From Eutreptiella sp. 'Long Island Sound 2002' (taxonomy: Eukaryota; Euglenozoa; Euglenophyceae; Eutreptiales; Eutreptiaceae): DNA of 64,000 bases. Each line of letters starts with the position of its first letter. Positions within the stretch are counted from its first letter, which is position 1. Below the pieces are notes generated by a model. It had not been told where the DNA came from. It saw nothing but the letters and a program-made list of their open reading frames with translations, and ran no database searches. Made by a program: the position numbers and the translations under genes. Below, in pieces: positions 23,406-35,795 of the stretch. The DNA lies in NCBI GenBank assembly GCA_964036045.1, contig OZ038378.1, forward strand, positions 44,480,639-44,544,638, read 5' to 3'.

Positions 23406-25315
23406 CTTCGCGCCTTTTTCGAATCCTGGGTACGCCTCGGGTGGGGGCGGTGCTGGTGGCGGGAGGGAGGATGATGAGGATGCCTGGTCCGGGTGGGGCG
23501 GTTGTAATGATGGGGGGGGGACGACGAGGATGCTTGGTCTGGGTTCGCCGGGTGGGTCGGGACGGGTGCGGGGGGCCGGGAGGTCGCTGCTTTTCCGGCT
23601 TGGTTAGGGGCGGGTGCGCCCCTTTCTCATCTCGCTCGTTTGGGTGGGACTGGAGGTAGCGGGGCTGGGGGGGGCGTGGGGTTCAAAGAAGGGGTGCGTT
23701 GCTTGCCGGCCCTGATCTCTCAGTGGGGGTTCTGCCGGCGTTTGCATGTTCGCTTTCGCGTGGCTGCGCATGAGGTCAGCGAGCTTGCGCACGGTCTCCA
23801 GGGGATCGGATGGCCATGGCAGTGCGGCCGGGCTGTCGCCGAAGGGGTGGTGAAGGTGGTAGTTCCTCATGGTCTTGGCCTGCATGACCCAGGCCTCCGT
23901 GGGTTCCGGTGTGTCTGGGCCGCTTGGGGAGCCTTGAGCCCAGTAGAGTGCTGTGTGGAGGGCTTTCCAGGGAGCGCCTTTGCGGCCTGTGAGGGTGGTG
24001 GTCTGGAAGAGTTGCTGCCGGCCCCGTGGGGGGTCTTCTGGGTCTATATCCGGGGTATAGGCCTGGGCCGCCATGAGGACTCCGTGTGCCCAGTGGAGGA
24101 CCCACCATTGGGCGTCCGCTTTGAGGATGTGGATGGCGGGTTGTCGGGGGGGCGTGTCCAGGGTGTCCCACAATGCGATGGCTAGTTCTATCCTGGAAGG
24201 GGTGGAGGTGTGGGGTGGCCCTGCGGCTTAGGAGTTGATCGATGTGGAAGGGGTTGACGGGATCTTTGGGGCCCTGCGGTGGTGGGGGCATTGCTGGGAT
24301 GGTTGTGGGGTCCCAGTGGCGTTCGTGGGCGGCGAGGGTGTATAGGGCGGCGGTGATGATGTGGTGCACTTGCCCCACCAGTACGATGTGGCGCTCCGTG
24401 CCGAGGTCCTTTGGTAGGTGGGCTGCGGGGTGGACAATGATGTGGGCTAGGGCGCGTTGGTGGGCCTTTTTTCCCCCGTCTGGCGCCTGTGTTCGTTTGT
24501 CCCCCTGGGATCTGCTGGTGTTGGTGTTTTGGTGGGGGCGGTCCCAGGGCAAGGGATTCTACACCGTGGAGGGGGATGGCGTGTTCCCTGGACCTGTTGG
24601 GCAGGATGTATATGCCCGTGTCTCCCGGTACGGTGCCCAGGTACATGTTGCCCGTGATGGTGGGGGCCGGCAGCGGTTGGCGCAGGGGCGAGGTGCATGG
24701 GGTTGAGCAGGGCGGGTCATGGTGCTCACACCGGGGGTGGTCGATGCCGTACGGGGTAACGTGTACTGCGAAGGGTCCGATTGCGCGCTGGAGTTTGTGG
24801 GGTTGGATGTTGTGGAGGCGCGCCACCGCCCGTGTGTGGGAGCGCCCTTCGCTGATCCACACGGCGTCTGCCCGCGACGCCGCTGGGTTCAGGCAGTCCA
24901 TGGTGATACCTGTGATCGTGCGGTTGTGGGTGGCATCTGACACTCTGGCGGGGGGGGCGCTGATGCAGGGGAATGGTGTGGTCGTCGTGGAGGGTGTGGG
25001 CCTTGAGCCTCGCATTGTGTCGGTGCTGGGCCTCCTGGGCGGGGGTGTGCATACCTGTGTGTTTGTGCTTCTTGTTGGGGCGGTCTGCTGTGTCAAAGGG
25101 GGTGGGCCAGGAGGAGGCGTGGTGGCGGGTGGGGTGTGGGACGTCCCCTCGTGTTGCCCATGTGTACAGGGTGGCCGCGGCGGCCCCTTCTGCCTGTATG
25201 GTGTATTGCTCGTCGTTTCGGCGAAGGGTGACGAGGATGTTGCGGGCTGTCAGCTCATACACCTGTGTGGTGTGGGGGAGGTGGCGGGTAACGGTGATCT
25301 TGGCGGCGTCGTTCT
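23406..25315 (-). pseudogene. LINE-2 ORF1, downstream half
   Basis: Four overlapping frames (24726-25337, 24188-25096, 23776-24552, 23604-24173) each hold part of the same protein. They contain AAKITVTRHLPHTTQVYEL at the upstream edge, then HNIQPHKLQRAIGPFAVHV, a Cys/His cluster (RCEHHDPPCSTPC, possibly zinc-binding), then YLGTVPGDTGIYILP and MRNYHLHHPFGDSP. The same peptides occur in the old copy at 9375-11040, which shows that they are element protein and not chance frames. No RRM or known domain is recognised. It is separated from its N-terminal half by the TIR element at 25316-27109. Confidence 0.65.
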
Positions 25316-27109
25316 CACATATGATTTTGTGGAACATTCTGCGGCCAAAACCGCATTTACGCTACCGCACTGGATCTGAAACGGTCCAGAAGATCTGAAA
25401 CGGCCGCGGTGCCAAAAATTTGTCTTTCAAACATGAATTTTTGCAAAATCCATTGCTTGGATACATTTGATTCCTTGGCACAAAAGTGTGGATGTGTCAG
25501 AACATTACAATGCTGTGGTTGAATCTAAAGATGCCTGCCAAAGATCGTTTTAATATTGTTGTTCTGCTGTTTTTGTGCCGCTCAGCTGTAGTGCAGATCG
25601 ATCCAGACATTTCCGGCTATTGACTGCTAAATTTTGACACAACATTTCTGACTTATTCTGTGCAATTGCCTTCGTTTTGCCTTGCTTGCAAACACAACGT
25701 TGAACTGGTGAGAACTGTTGAGAACTGAGGTCCCTGGGACTTGATTTGTGTTGCTGGTAAAGGTTTCGGAACAGTTGACAGTTGACGTGCTGTGCACTTG
25801 CTTTTGTTGTGCCTTCTTTGCCCGGTCTTGGCTCTGTGAGTTTACTATTTGCCTGATTTGTTGCAAAGCCTGTTCTGCAACCCTTGACTCTCCCTGAAAA
25901 GGGATCTCCTGTGGTGCAGAAGTACCCATTCCAGCGGTCAGGCTTTGTAGCTCATCTTTGGCAAATAGTCTCAAACTTGCAGGCACGGGCCCTTTGCACC
26001 GCACAATGCTCAAAAGAACCAGGCTTCACAAAGGTTGGCAGGTGTTTGAAATGACAATGAGAACTGAGGTGTGTGGTTAACTGAGAAGTCAGTTTGAACT
26101 GGTCCCACCCTACGATGCTCCAAAGAACTTTGCTTCACAAAGGTTGGCACAGGCTACTTTGCAGCTGCACGACTCATTTTGCATATTACGATTCGTTGAT
26201 GGTAGTCAGAGTTACAGTTCAGCCAGTGGCCTCTTCCGAATTTGTAAGTTAATTGATTACAGCTGTTTTTGAACCATCTACTGAAGGTACAACACACAGC
26301 GATGACAATTTTTCTGTTGCTTCACCAGTTAATATTTATCAGCAACCCGCTGAAGTGCAACAACCCACTGCATGCTTGGCAAGGATTGATGGCAGCACAG
26401 GCATTTCCTGCATCCATTAGTTGTTGTTGCCATGCTGACATACAGCGAGCGATTTTGCATGTGCGAGACTCATTTTGCATATTACGATTACGCAACCCTG
26501 TGAAGTGCAACAACCCATTGCATGCTTGGCAAGGATTGATTTTGGAACATTTGAAGTAATAAAACGCATGCGAGGCAGAGACTGCAAGAAGATCAGTTTT
26601 GGTCAGAGTTTAGGGCGGCGTACAAGGTTGACGACAGTTGGTAGGTGCAGTGATCGGTTGCTAGACATTGGGTGAAGCAAATGATTGGGCATTTGTATGA
26701 TTTTTTTAGTGGAACGTTTGTTATTTAAATTTGGGGTATTGACGAGTATATCACATTATAACTGCATGGTGCAAGACAAAACGCACAAGGACAATGTGAA
26801 TCGTGTGTAGATCAGGGTCAATCTATGTTGTCTACATACATTGCAATGGTTTCCATTTTGTATTGTGTTGGACAAGTAAGTAATTCATTTCTCCACACAA
26901 ATTGAGTTTTTGTTTTGCCCGAAATATTGGATGTGCATGACATCTTGGCACTCAAAATGAGCCATGCGTCAACTGTTATTTTGAATGATAGGCGAAAACC
27001 ACACAATTTTCAAAACAAGCTTAATACACAACAAAGATGTGTCAATTTTGTCAACCATTTGGATAGAATCCGAGTTTTGGCCATTTTGTGCCCGGTAAAA
27101 TCAAAGGTG
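25316..27109. mobile_element. 1.79-kb TIR DNA element, probably non-autonomous
   Basis: AT-richer DNA interrupts LINE-2 ORF1. Ends are inverted: CACATATGATTTT at 25316 and CACCTTTGATTTT reading inward from 27109 match at 11 of 13. GGCCAAAAC recurs at the same offset (28-36) in both arms, giving an imperfect TIR of about 36 bp. The homologous LINE-2 fragment at 58262-58683 runs through this point without the insert, giving an empty site near 58465-58485. CAC ends recall CACTA elements, but the following bases do not fit and no clear target duplication is seen. Open frames inside (25627-26013 on minus, 128 codons) resemble no transposase. The internal repeats listed separately fit a non-autonomous element. 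Confidence 0.72.
26002..26545. repeat. Direct repeats inside the TIR element
   Basis: Three pairs occur: GGCTTCACAAAGGTTGGCA near 26024 against TGCTTCACAAAGGTTGGCA near 26131; GACTCATTTTGCATATTACG near 26170 and again near 26466; and GAAGTGCAACAACCCA...GCATGCTTGGCAAGGATTGA at about 26352 and 26500. These suggest internal duplication of subterminal sequence, common in non-autonomous DNA elements where such repeats can bind the transposase. Confidence 0.6.
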
Positions 27110-28867
27110 TTGCGGGTGGTGGTGTGGGGGATGATGTAGTGGGTCGCCCATTCGTCCTGGGGGGTGTGTTCTGTCGTGTCTAGCTTGAGTGGGGGCTTGA
27201 GCGGCTTCGGCGAAGGGGGGTTTTCTTGGGCCTTCGCGTGGGGCGCCACTTTGGTTTCGACCAGGTATTGTGGGTCCCAGGTTTCCGGGGCCCCTACCTG
27301 TGCGGCTGCCGCTGCTGCGGCTTGGAGGAGGGCGGTTGTGTTGGTGTCTAGAGGGGGGGGGCCCGGTTTGGGGGGTGAGGGTGTCGTGGTCTTGGTATGC
27401 CCACCAAATGGTGTAGCCTCGTTGGGTGTTGCTGTGTGGGGTTTGGGTCTGGGCTTGCTGGATAGATAGGGCGGTCTTGATGTCCTCCGCTGCTTGTGGG
27501 TTTATGGGTGTGGCGTACGCCCATAATCCCGCGGTGTGTATGCCGTCTGGTGCTTGGCCTACTCCTCGTACCGGGTGTAGGGTGTGGTGGGTGCGCGTCA
27601 GCCCCAGGTGTTCTTGGAGGGGGTCCCCCCGGATGTCCTCCCACCGTTGCTGCCAGGTGTGTGTGTGGTCGTTGGGGGCAGAGTAGGTGATGACGATGGC
27701 TTGCCATGGGGTGGGGCCTGGATGTACCGTCATAGGTGCCGACGATGCTTGCGGGGGTATGTGGACGGCGTGGGCGGGGGCTGCTGTTACGGGGTCCCCC
27801 TCCGTGGGTGTGATTGTGGCATCGCCTCCGACGGTGAGGAGGAGGTGGTGGCGGCCCATCGGTAGTACCCAGGTGGTGGTGGGTTCGGTGATCGAGTGGA
27901 GGCGGATGGCCTGGAGCCCTGGTGTGATTTCGTCTCATCGGAGTGTGCGGTTGTCGACCGCACATTCCCGTGGCAGGTCTCGAGACCCGTTGCGGTCCGG
28001 GGTGGTGCGGTGTTGTGGGGGGAGCACCATTGTGGTGATGGGGTGGGTGAGGGGCTCTGTTTGGGGGTTTTCTTGTGTGGTTTGTGGTGATGGTGCCTGG
28101 AGCATCTCTTCGTCCAGTTGTTGTGGGGCTTTTGCCTCCTGGAGTTCTGCGCTGATGGTGGCGAAGACATCTGGGAGGGTGGGAGAGGCGGGGGGCTGGG
28201 GTGCCGGGTCGTTCCAGGTGATGTGGTATTCCTCCAGGTTCTCAGGGCTTTGCTGTACGGTGATGGCAGCGGTGGCGTCGTCTTCAGGTGTCCATCGGTG
28301 TGGATTGTGGTCAAGGGGGTGGAGGGTGATGGTGTGGCGGTGTTTCCAGCTATCGAACGCTAGGAGGGCGTGGAGGCGGTGTCTAGTGTCCCCAGGCGGG
28401 CGGGGGTAGGTTTCGGCTGCTGCTTCCAGGAAGGCGTCCGTGGTGCCTTTCCAGGTGTCTTCCAAGAGAAGGTCTTCCTCTGTGCGCCACTCGTTGTCGT
28501 TCCTCTTCTCCTGCTTCCACCCCTGGAGGATCCCGTGGTCCTCAGGGGGGTCTCGTTGGATGGACTGGTAGTACTGCTCGGCGTCCATGGGGGCTAGGGT
28601 GCTGGCCCGTGTGGCGTATATGTCCTTTTGGGGGGGGGCGGTGGGGGCGTGGCGGCGCGGTCGGGGTCGGGCTCCTCTCGCTGGTGTTCCGCGTTGTGGT
28701 CTGCGGTGGACGCGGGGGATATGGAGCGTGGTGGCATGGGGTGGTCCCGCTCCTGCGGTTCCGTGGGTTGCTCTCGGGCTTGTGGGCGCGGGGCCGTGGC
28801 TGCCAGTATGTGTCGGATGGCCGGGAGGACGTCGTAGTCGTCGTCCTAGCAGTGGGCTGCAGCGCAC
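27110..28867 (-). pseudogene. LINE-2 ORF1, upstream half
   Basis: One frame is open from 28867 to the TIR element except for a TGA near 27935 (NRTLR stop DEITPG). The first in-frame ATG with a plausible context is at 28588 (MDAEQYYQSIQRDPPEDHG). The protein contains TYPRPPGDTRHRLHALLAFD, then a strand-rich segment (GRHHLLLTVGGDATITP) and LWAYATPINPQAAEDIKTAL. The region near 27290-27110 aligns with 58683-58480. No known domain is seen; a fold of the RRM or esterase type often found in LINE ORF1 is possible but cannot be shown. Upstream of 28867 the DNA becomes GT-rich array. Confidence 0.55.
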
Positions 28868-28899
28868 GTCCTGTCGGGGGAAGCGAGGGGGCGTGTTGC

Positions 28900-31800
28900 G
28901 GAGCGGTGTACGATAGGGTGGGCGACGCGTGCAGGTGGTGGCGTGCTCGCTCTGCCCTTCCGTTCCCCGTGACCCCTCACCCTTGGGGGGTGGTGGTGAT
29001 GTTGGTGGTGAGGGACGTATGGGTGCCGGAGTGGATGATTGTGCCGCTGGCGGTGTTGTTGGCGAGGCTGGTATGGGCGTTAGCGTAGATGAGTTTGGTG
29101 CTGGGCTAGTTGATGGTGGTTAGTTGGTGGGTCAGCTGTTGTCGCTGTCGTCGTCGCCGGTGGTGTTGGTGCCTCTGATGTCGTGGACACTGATGGTGAG
29201 GGTGATGGTTGGTGAGCATGGCCAGGGTGACGTATGGGGCGCATGTCGTGTTGCCGGTGGTGTCGATGGTGAGGGTGTTGTTTCTGCCCGTTGGGGCGTA
29301 ACGTTTGTGGGCCGGACGTGGCAGTGGTTGCGAGGGTGCTGTAGATGACGGGTGGTGTGGCCTACGTCGCCTCCGGTGGTGGAGGTGTGATAGGTGCCGT
29401 GGTGGTGAGGTTGGTGTTGGCGACGGTGGGGTGCCGTGGGTGGTGTATTGGTTGTTGGTGGTGGAGCTGTTCTTGGTTTGTGGGTAGTCCCCGTCCGGCG
29501 GTTGTGGTGTTGGTGGTGTTGATGTTTGTTGAGGCCGTTGGCGATGCCAGGGGTTCCTGGCCTCCCGCAGGGTGGTGGTGGCGCTGTTGCGTGTAGATGG
29601 TGCCATGGGCGGTGCTGCCATTGACGGCCCGGCCGGGTGTTCTGGCAGTGATGCTGACGGTGTGGGTGCGGTGGCGGCAGTGTTGTGGTCGTTAGTTCTT
29701 CGAGGTTTGTGTCTTTCCGGGTGTCGGTGACACTGATGGTGGGTCGGTGTAGGCGCTGCTGGTGGGTGTGGGTCCGGGTGTGGGAGGTTTTTGGTTTGTT
29801 TTGAATGCTATGGGCTGGCTTTCCTGCTGGTGCTGATCATCGTCTTCCGGCGGAGAACGATGTCGCTGGTGGGGTGCCCGCTGGTGCTGCTGCGGGTTTT
29901 GGGTGTAGGTGTGGTTTCGGGTGCGGCGTTGGTGGGTGGTGCCGACGGTGGGTGGCCTGACTGGTGGGTGGCAGCGGTAGTGGGGGTGTTGGTTGTTGGT
30001 GAGGCTGCCGTCGTTGGTGTTTCGGTTGGTGCTGTTGATGGTGTCGCTGGTTGTGCAGATGGTGGGGGGTGGGAAGGGGGACCCGTATCCTGGTGGTTTG
30101 TGAGGGTGTCGTGGCTATCGGTCAACGATGCTGCTTTCGGTGGTGTTCTTGAGGGCGGTGCGGGTGTTGGCCGGGAGTGTTGTCGGCGATGCTCTGTTTT
30201 TTTGGTGCCTGCGGTTCGTGGTCGTGGGTGGTGGTTAACCGGGCGTCCTTGGTGAGGGTGGTGTACGTGGTGTCGGTGACTGTTCGGCTAGTGTCGTTTG
30301 TGCGGGCTGTGTGGTTGTTGCGTCAGGGGTCGGTGGCGTTGGTGAAGGTGACGGTGGTGTGTTGGGGGTTGGTGCTGGTGGTGGCGCTCCGATGGTGAGG
30401 GTGCCTGGTGGTGAGGGTGGTGGATATGGTGGTGTTGCTGCAGTGTTTTGTGCTGCTTAGCTGGTGGGGACCCCTGCTTGATGTTGACGATGCTCCGGGT
30501 GATGTCGATGCGGTGGGTGTGACGGTGTGTGCTGTTGCTGTTTCTACCCTTGGCTGGGGGCCCAGTGGGTTGCGCTGGTGGCGTTTGTTCGCCAGCCATG
30601 CTGGCGTGTTTGGTGATGCTGTCTATGGGGGCGCCCTAGGTGTTACTCTGTGCCGGGGTTGTGGTGGTGGTGGTAGGGGTGTTGTAGGTGACGGTACCTT
30701 GGCGCGTTGTTGGTGGGGTTGGTGGTGGTGTGGATATTGCCGTGGGTGTTGGCGGCGTTGGTGTTGCCGACGGTGAGGGTGTCATGGTGGTGGTTGGCGT
30801 GTCTCGTGGTGGTCTGATGGCGTGGGTGTTGTTGATGTTGGTGCTGGGCGCCGCCTGCGTTTGGGTGGTCGGCGGTTCCGGGCGTGCCACTCGTGGCTGG
30901 TGTTTGGCCGGCTTGTGGTCCTGGTGGTGCCGGTTGTCTCTGGTGTTGGGTTATTTCCTTCAGCTGTCCTTGGGTCTGTAGTGGCAGGTGTTGCATCGGT
31001 TGTCCTCGAGGATGTCGATGTGGCGGGTGGGTGGCAGTGTCGCCGTGCTGCCGCTATCGGTGGTGCTGGTGATGGTGTTGCCGAGGGCCCCGTCGGGGGA
31101 CCTGTGAGTGTTGGCGTTGTAGGGCGTTGTAGGTGGTGCCCTGGTTGTGTTCCGACTGTGGAGGCGGGACCTCGCCACTCCTGGAGGAGGTTCCCATGGG
31201 CGTCGCTGGCCGGTGTGGTGGCCCTGCCCCCCTTGGTGTCGTTGTTGCTGATGGTGTCTGTTGTTGACGCTCCGGGTTGCTGTTGGTGAGGCCGCACTGT
31301 CGGTGGTGCTGTCTGTGATACCGGTGGTGAGGTCGTTGCGGGCGTTGCTCTGGTTTACGGCGTCTCTGATGTTGTTGATGCTGCTGGTGGTAGGTCTGTG
31401 TGTGGGTTGTCAGCGGCCTTTGTTCGGGGGTGGGCGTTTGCTGGTTCCTGTGGCTCTGTCTGGGAGGGTGTGCAGTAGGTGGCGTGAGCTGCTGGTGATG
31501 CTGTTGGTGAGGGTGGTGCCGCCGGTGGTGTGGGTGCCGCTGGTGACTGTGTGGTTGATGGCGCCCTGTGGTTGGTTTGGTGGCGAGGGTGTTGTTGTTG
31601 ATGGTTCTGGGCGTGTGTCTTCGCCTGTTCTGGCCGGGGGTTGGTGGTTTGCTGGATCACCGGTTGTGGTGGCTTTGATTTCCTGTGGTGGCGGAGGTTG
31701 CCGGTGGCGACGCTGATGGTGGGGTGATGCTGGTGATGGTGTGTTTGATGCCGTTGGCTTGGGTGATGTAGGCGCTGTATCCGGTGTTGGTCGGTGCGTA

Positions 31801-34800
31801 GTTATTGTAGGCAATCGTGACGCTGGTGGTGCCGCCCGTGATGGTGATGGTGAGGGTGTTGTGTTCGCTTGATTGTTGGTGGTGTTGGTGTTTCCGATGG
31901 TGTGGATGCTGTTGGTGGTGGTTCTGGGTGCGGGTCGGTCGGTGGCGCGGTTGTAACGCCTTGGGTGTAACATGGTCGTTGGGTGGTTTCTTGTGTCGGT
32001 TCGATGTTGGCGAGGGTGTCTCAGGGTTGCTGGTGTTGCCGACGGCGTCTCTGTTGGTTCCGGGTGTTTCCGCTGGTGAGGGTGTTGTGGTGTTCGGTTT
32101 GGGTGTTGGTGGTGGTGCAGGTGTGGGTGTCGCAGTTACTGGCCCTGGTGGACGGTGGTGTTCTGACGGTGGGGTCGGGACCTCGCCACTCCTGGCGGAG
32201 GTTCCCATGGGCGTCGCTGCCCGGCGTGTTGGCCCCCTTGGCGTCGTTGATGTCGATGGTGTTGTACCGGGTGGTGTTGCCGTGGCGGCTGTCGTTCACA
32301 CTCAGGGTTGTTGTTGCTGAGGTTGCACTGTTGGTGGCGGTGTCGGTGATGCCGGTGGTGAGGTCGTTGCTATGGTTTACGGCGTCTCTCATGTTGCTGT
32401 TGCTGCTGTTGGTTGGTGTGGGTCTGTATGTGGGTGGTCAGTGGCCTGTGTTCGGGGGTGGGCGCTGGCTGGTTTCTGTGGCTCTGTCTGGGAGGGTGTG
32501 CAGTAGGTGGTGTGGGGTGCTGGTGATGCTGTTGGTGAGGGTGGTGCAGGCGTTGCCCCGGGTGGTGTCGTGGGTGAGGGTGGTGTGGGTGGCGCCGGTG
32601 GTGTGGGTGCCGCTGGTCACTGCGTGGTGGATGGCGCCCTGTGGTTGCGTTGGTGGCGAGGGTGTTGTTGTTGATGGTTCTGGGCGTGTGCCCTCGCCTC
32701 CCCTGGACGGGGCTTGGTGGTTTGTTGGTTCACCGGTTGAGGTGGCTTTGGTTTCCTCTGGTGGCGGAGGTTGCCGGTGGCGACGCTGATGGTGGGGAGA
32801 TGTTGGTGATGGTGTGTTTGATGCCGTTGGCTTGGGTGATGTAGGTGCTGTAACCGGTGTTGGTGTGCGTAGGTATCGTAGGTTTCGTAGGCGATGGTGC
32901 TGGCGGTGATGGTGTTGGTGAGGGTGTTGTGCTGGCTTGATTGTTGGTGCTGATGGTCTTTCCGATGGTGTGGATGCTGGTGGCGGTGGTTCTGGGTGCA
33001 GTTCGGGGGGGGGCGCGGGTGCGGTCGTTGGTCAGTGTTGGGTGACTTCTTGTGTTGGTTTGTTGTCGGTGAGGGTGTCTTAGACGTTGTGCTGGGTGCT
33101 GGGGTTGCTGGTGTTGCCAACAGTGTCTCCGTTGGTTCTGGGTGTTTCTGCTGGTGAGGGTCTTGTGTTTGCTTGATTGTTGGTGGTGTTGGTGTTTCCG
33201 ATGGTGTGGATGCTGTTGGTGGTGGTTCTGGGTGCGGGTCGGTCGGTGGCGCGGTTGTAACGCCTTGGGTGTAAGATGGTCGTTGGGTGGTTTCTTGTGT
33301 CGGTTCGATGTTGGCGAGGGTGTCTCAGGGTTGCTGGTGTTGCTGACGGCGTCTCTGTTGGTTCCGGGTGTTTCCGCTGGTGAGGGTGTTGTGGTGTTCG
33401 GTTTGGGTGTTGGTGGTGGTGCAGGTGTGGGTGTCGCAGTTACTGGCCCTGGGTTTGGGCGTGGTTGGTTGGGTGGTGCTGGGTGTGGGCGCTCGCCACT
33501 CCTGCCTGAATGCTTGGTGGCGTTTGTTCGCCAGCTGTGCCGGCGTCCTTGGTGACGCCGATGGTGGGGGTGCCCTAGGTGTTACTCGGTGCCGGGGTCG
33601 TGGTGGTGGTGGTAGGGGTGTTGTAGGTGACGGCACCTTGGCCCGTCACTGGTGGGGTTGTTGGTGGTGTGGATAGTGCCGTGGGTGTTGGCGGCGTTGG
33701 TGTTTCCGACGGTGAGGTTGTCATAGGTGATACTTGGTGGTTGGTGTGTCTCGTCGTGGTCTGATGGCGTGGGTGTTGTTGGTGTTGGTGCTGGGCGCGG
33801 CGTGCGTTTAGGTGGTCGGCGGTTCCGGGCGTGCCACTCGTGGCTGGTGGTTGGTCTGTTTGTGGTCCTGGTCGGGTGGTGCCGTTTTTTTCCGGTGTTT
33901 GGGAGGTTGGTGCTGTGGGTGTTTGGCGGTGGCGCTGTTATGCCGCTGCCGGTGTTGCTGGTGACAGTGTTCGCGAGGGCGCCCCCGGCGGAGCTGTGGG
34001 TGATGTCGAAGCTGAGGGCGCTGTAGGTGATGCCCTGGTGGACGGTGGTGTTCTGACGGTGGGGGTGGGACCTCGCCAGTCCTGGCGGAGGTTCCCATGG
34101 GCGTCGCTGGCCGGCGTGTTGGCCCCCTTGGCGTCGTTGATGTCGATGGTGTTGTACCGGGTGGTGTCGCCGTGGCGGCTGTCGTTCACGCTCTGGGTTG
34201 TTGTTGCTGAGGTTGCACTGTTGGTGGCGGTGTCGGTGATGCCGGTGGTGAGGTCGTTGCTATGGTTTACGGCGTCTCTCATGTTGCTGTTGCTGCTGTT
34301 GGTTGGTGTGGGTCTGTATGTGGGTGGTCAGTGGCCTGTGTTCGGGGGTGGGCGCTGGCTGGTTTCTGTGGCTATGTCTGGGAGGGTGTGCAGTAGGTGG
34401 TCTGAGGTGGTGGTGATGCTGTTGGTAAGGGTGGTGCAGGCGTTGCCCCGGGTGGTGTCGTGGGTGAGGGTGGTGTGGGTGGCGCTGGTGGTGTGGGTGC
34501 CGCTGGTAACTGCGTGGTGGATGGCGCCCTGTGGTTGCCTTGGTGGCGAGGGTGTTGTTGTTGATGGTTCTGGGCGTGTGCCCTCGCCTCCCCTGGACGG
34601 GGCTTGGTGGTTTGTTGGTTCACCGGTTGTGGTGGCTTTGGTTTCCTTTGGTGGCGGAGGTTGCCGGTGGCGACGCTGATGGTGGGGTGATGTTGGTGAT
34701 GGTGTGTTTGATGCCGTTGGCTTGGGTGATGTAGGTGCTGTTACCGGTGTTGGTGTGCGTAGGTATCGTAGGTTTCGTAGGCGATGGTGCTGGCGGTGAT

Positions 34801-35220
34801 GGTGTTGGTGAGGGTGTTGTGCTGGCTTTATTGTTGGTGCTGATGGTCTTTCCGATGGTGTGGATGCTGGTGGCGGTGGTTCTGGGTGCAGTTCGGTGGG
34901 GGGCGCGGGTGCGGTCGTTGGTCAGTGTTGGGTGACTTCTTGTGTTGGTTTGTTGTCGGTGAGGGTGTCTTAGACGTTGTGCTGGGTGCTGGGGTTGCTG
35001 GTGTTGCCAACAGTGTCTCCGTTGGTTCCGGGTGTTTCCGCTGGTGAGGGTCTTGTGGCGTCTGGTTTGGGTGTTGGCGGCGGTGCTGGTGTGGATGTCG
35101 TAGTGCCTGGTCCTGGGTTTGGGCGTGGTTGGTTGGGTGTTGCTGGGTGTGGCCGCTCGCCACTCCTGCCCGAAGGCTTGGTGGGTCCACCTTTGTGTCC
35201 TAGCGGTATTTCTACCGGTT
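28900..35220. repeat. GT-rich tandem array, LINE-2 5' region
   Basis: The + strand is dominated by GGTGTTGGTG-type hexamer-like sequence with few A and C. Short Thr/Asn-rich minus-strand frames (such as NTLTITITGGTT) are by-products of the ACCAAC composition; no long frame persists. CCTCGCCACTCCTGGC recurs with variants at about 31170, 32178, 33493, 34069 and 35157. On the minus strand each reads QEWR. The array has the same skew as the LINE-2 coding part and lies upstream of ORF1, so I read it as 5' UTR or expanded promoter array of that element. Confidence 0.55.
32149..35060. repeat. 1889-bp tandem duplication within the GT-rich array
   Basis: 32149-33160 recurs at 34038-35060 with small differences: GGTGGACGGTGGTGTTCTGA, TTGATGTCGATGGTGTTGTA, CTGTGTTCGGGGGTGGGCGC and GTCTTAGACGTTGTGCTGGG are shared. 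The start-to-start offset is 1889 bp. Between them, 33165-33450 instead matches 31857-32150 (GCGGTTGTAACGCCTTGGGT shared). The array is therefore a mosaic of older and newer duplications, a pattern expected from unequal exchange or replication slippage over long units. Confidence 0.7.
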
Positions 35221-35764
35221 CTGCAGCTCCTCTGGCGGGGGGTTGCTGGGTTCTTGTTCTTTGAATTTTCGTGTGTTGCGTGCGTTTGTGGTGCGGGCGG
35301 TGCTTGCGCTTTGGTGTGTGGTGTGCGTTTGTGGGGCTCGTGTTTGTTGTGTGCATGTGTGGTGGTGTGTGTTGTGTGCATGTGCGGGCGTGTATGCGGT
35401 GTGTTGGTGGTGTGTTTGAGTGCCTGTCCTCGCCTTTCTGGGCTTGGTTTGGCGGCTCTGTGTGGGTGTGGGGGCTGTGTGTAGTGGCCCCTCTCCCGTC
35501 TTGGCTGTGTGGTTCCCCGCCCCCCCTGGCTGGGGTCTGTTGGTGGTGTGTCCCCCCGCCGCCCCCTTTGCGTGCTCTCCCCCCTCTGTCTCTTTTCCGC
35601 GTCGCTTGGGGCGGTGTTCCCCTGGTGCCGTGCCCGGGCCTTCCCGGCTTTGGTGGGTGGGAGGGGGGTCCTTGTCGTCGGATGGGGTCCCTTCCCCTGG
35701 TGTTTCCCCTTGGGGGGGCCGATGCTTGCACTCCCCGTCAGGGTGCAATTCTGTTGTACGGGCC

Positions 35765-35795
35765 GTCCATTTGTACCCGCTCGGTACAAATGGAC
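35765..35795. other. Perfect 13-bp inverted repeat with 5-nt loop
   Basis: GTCCATTTGTACC at 35765-35777, loop CGCTC, then GGTACAAATGGAC at 35783-35795. It is the only perfect palindrome of this length noticed in the GT-rich region, and its AT-containing arms contrast with the surrounding composition. As RNA it would form a stable stem. Role unknown: RNA structure in the LINE-2 5' region, or a footprint of an excised or inserted element. Confidence 0.8.

Noticed and set aside
23020-24706. + strand frames over LINE-2 ORF1
   Set aside because: Homology with the second LINE-2 fragment is preserved in minus-strand peptides, not in these frames.
29106-35789. Thr/Asn-rich minus-strand frames that look like a repetitive adhesin
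   Set aside because: Frames change every 100-150 codons and the peptides follow the ACC/AAC base composition; no frame survives across duplicated units.
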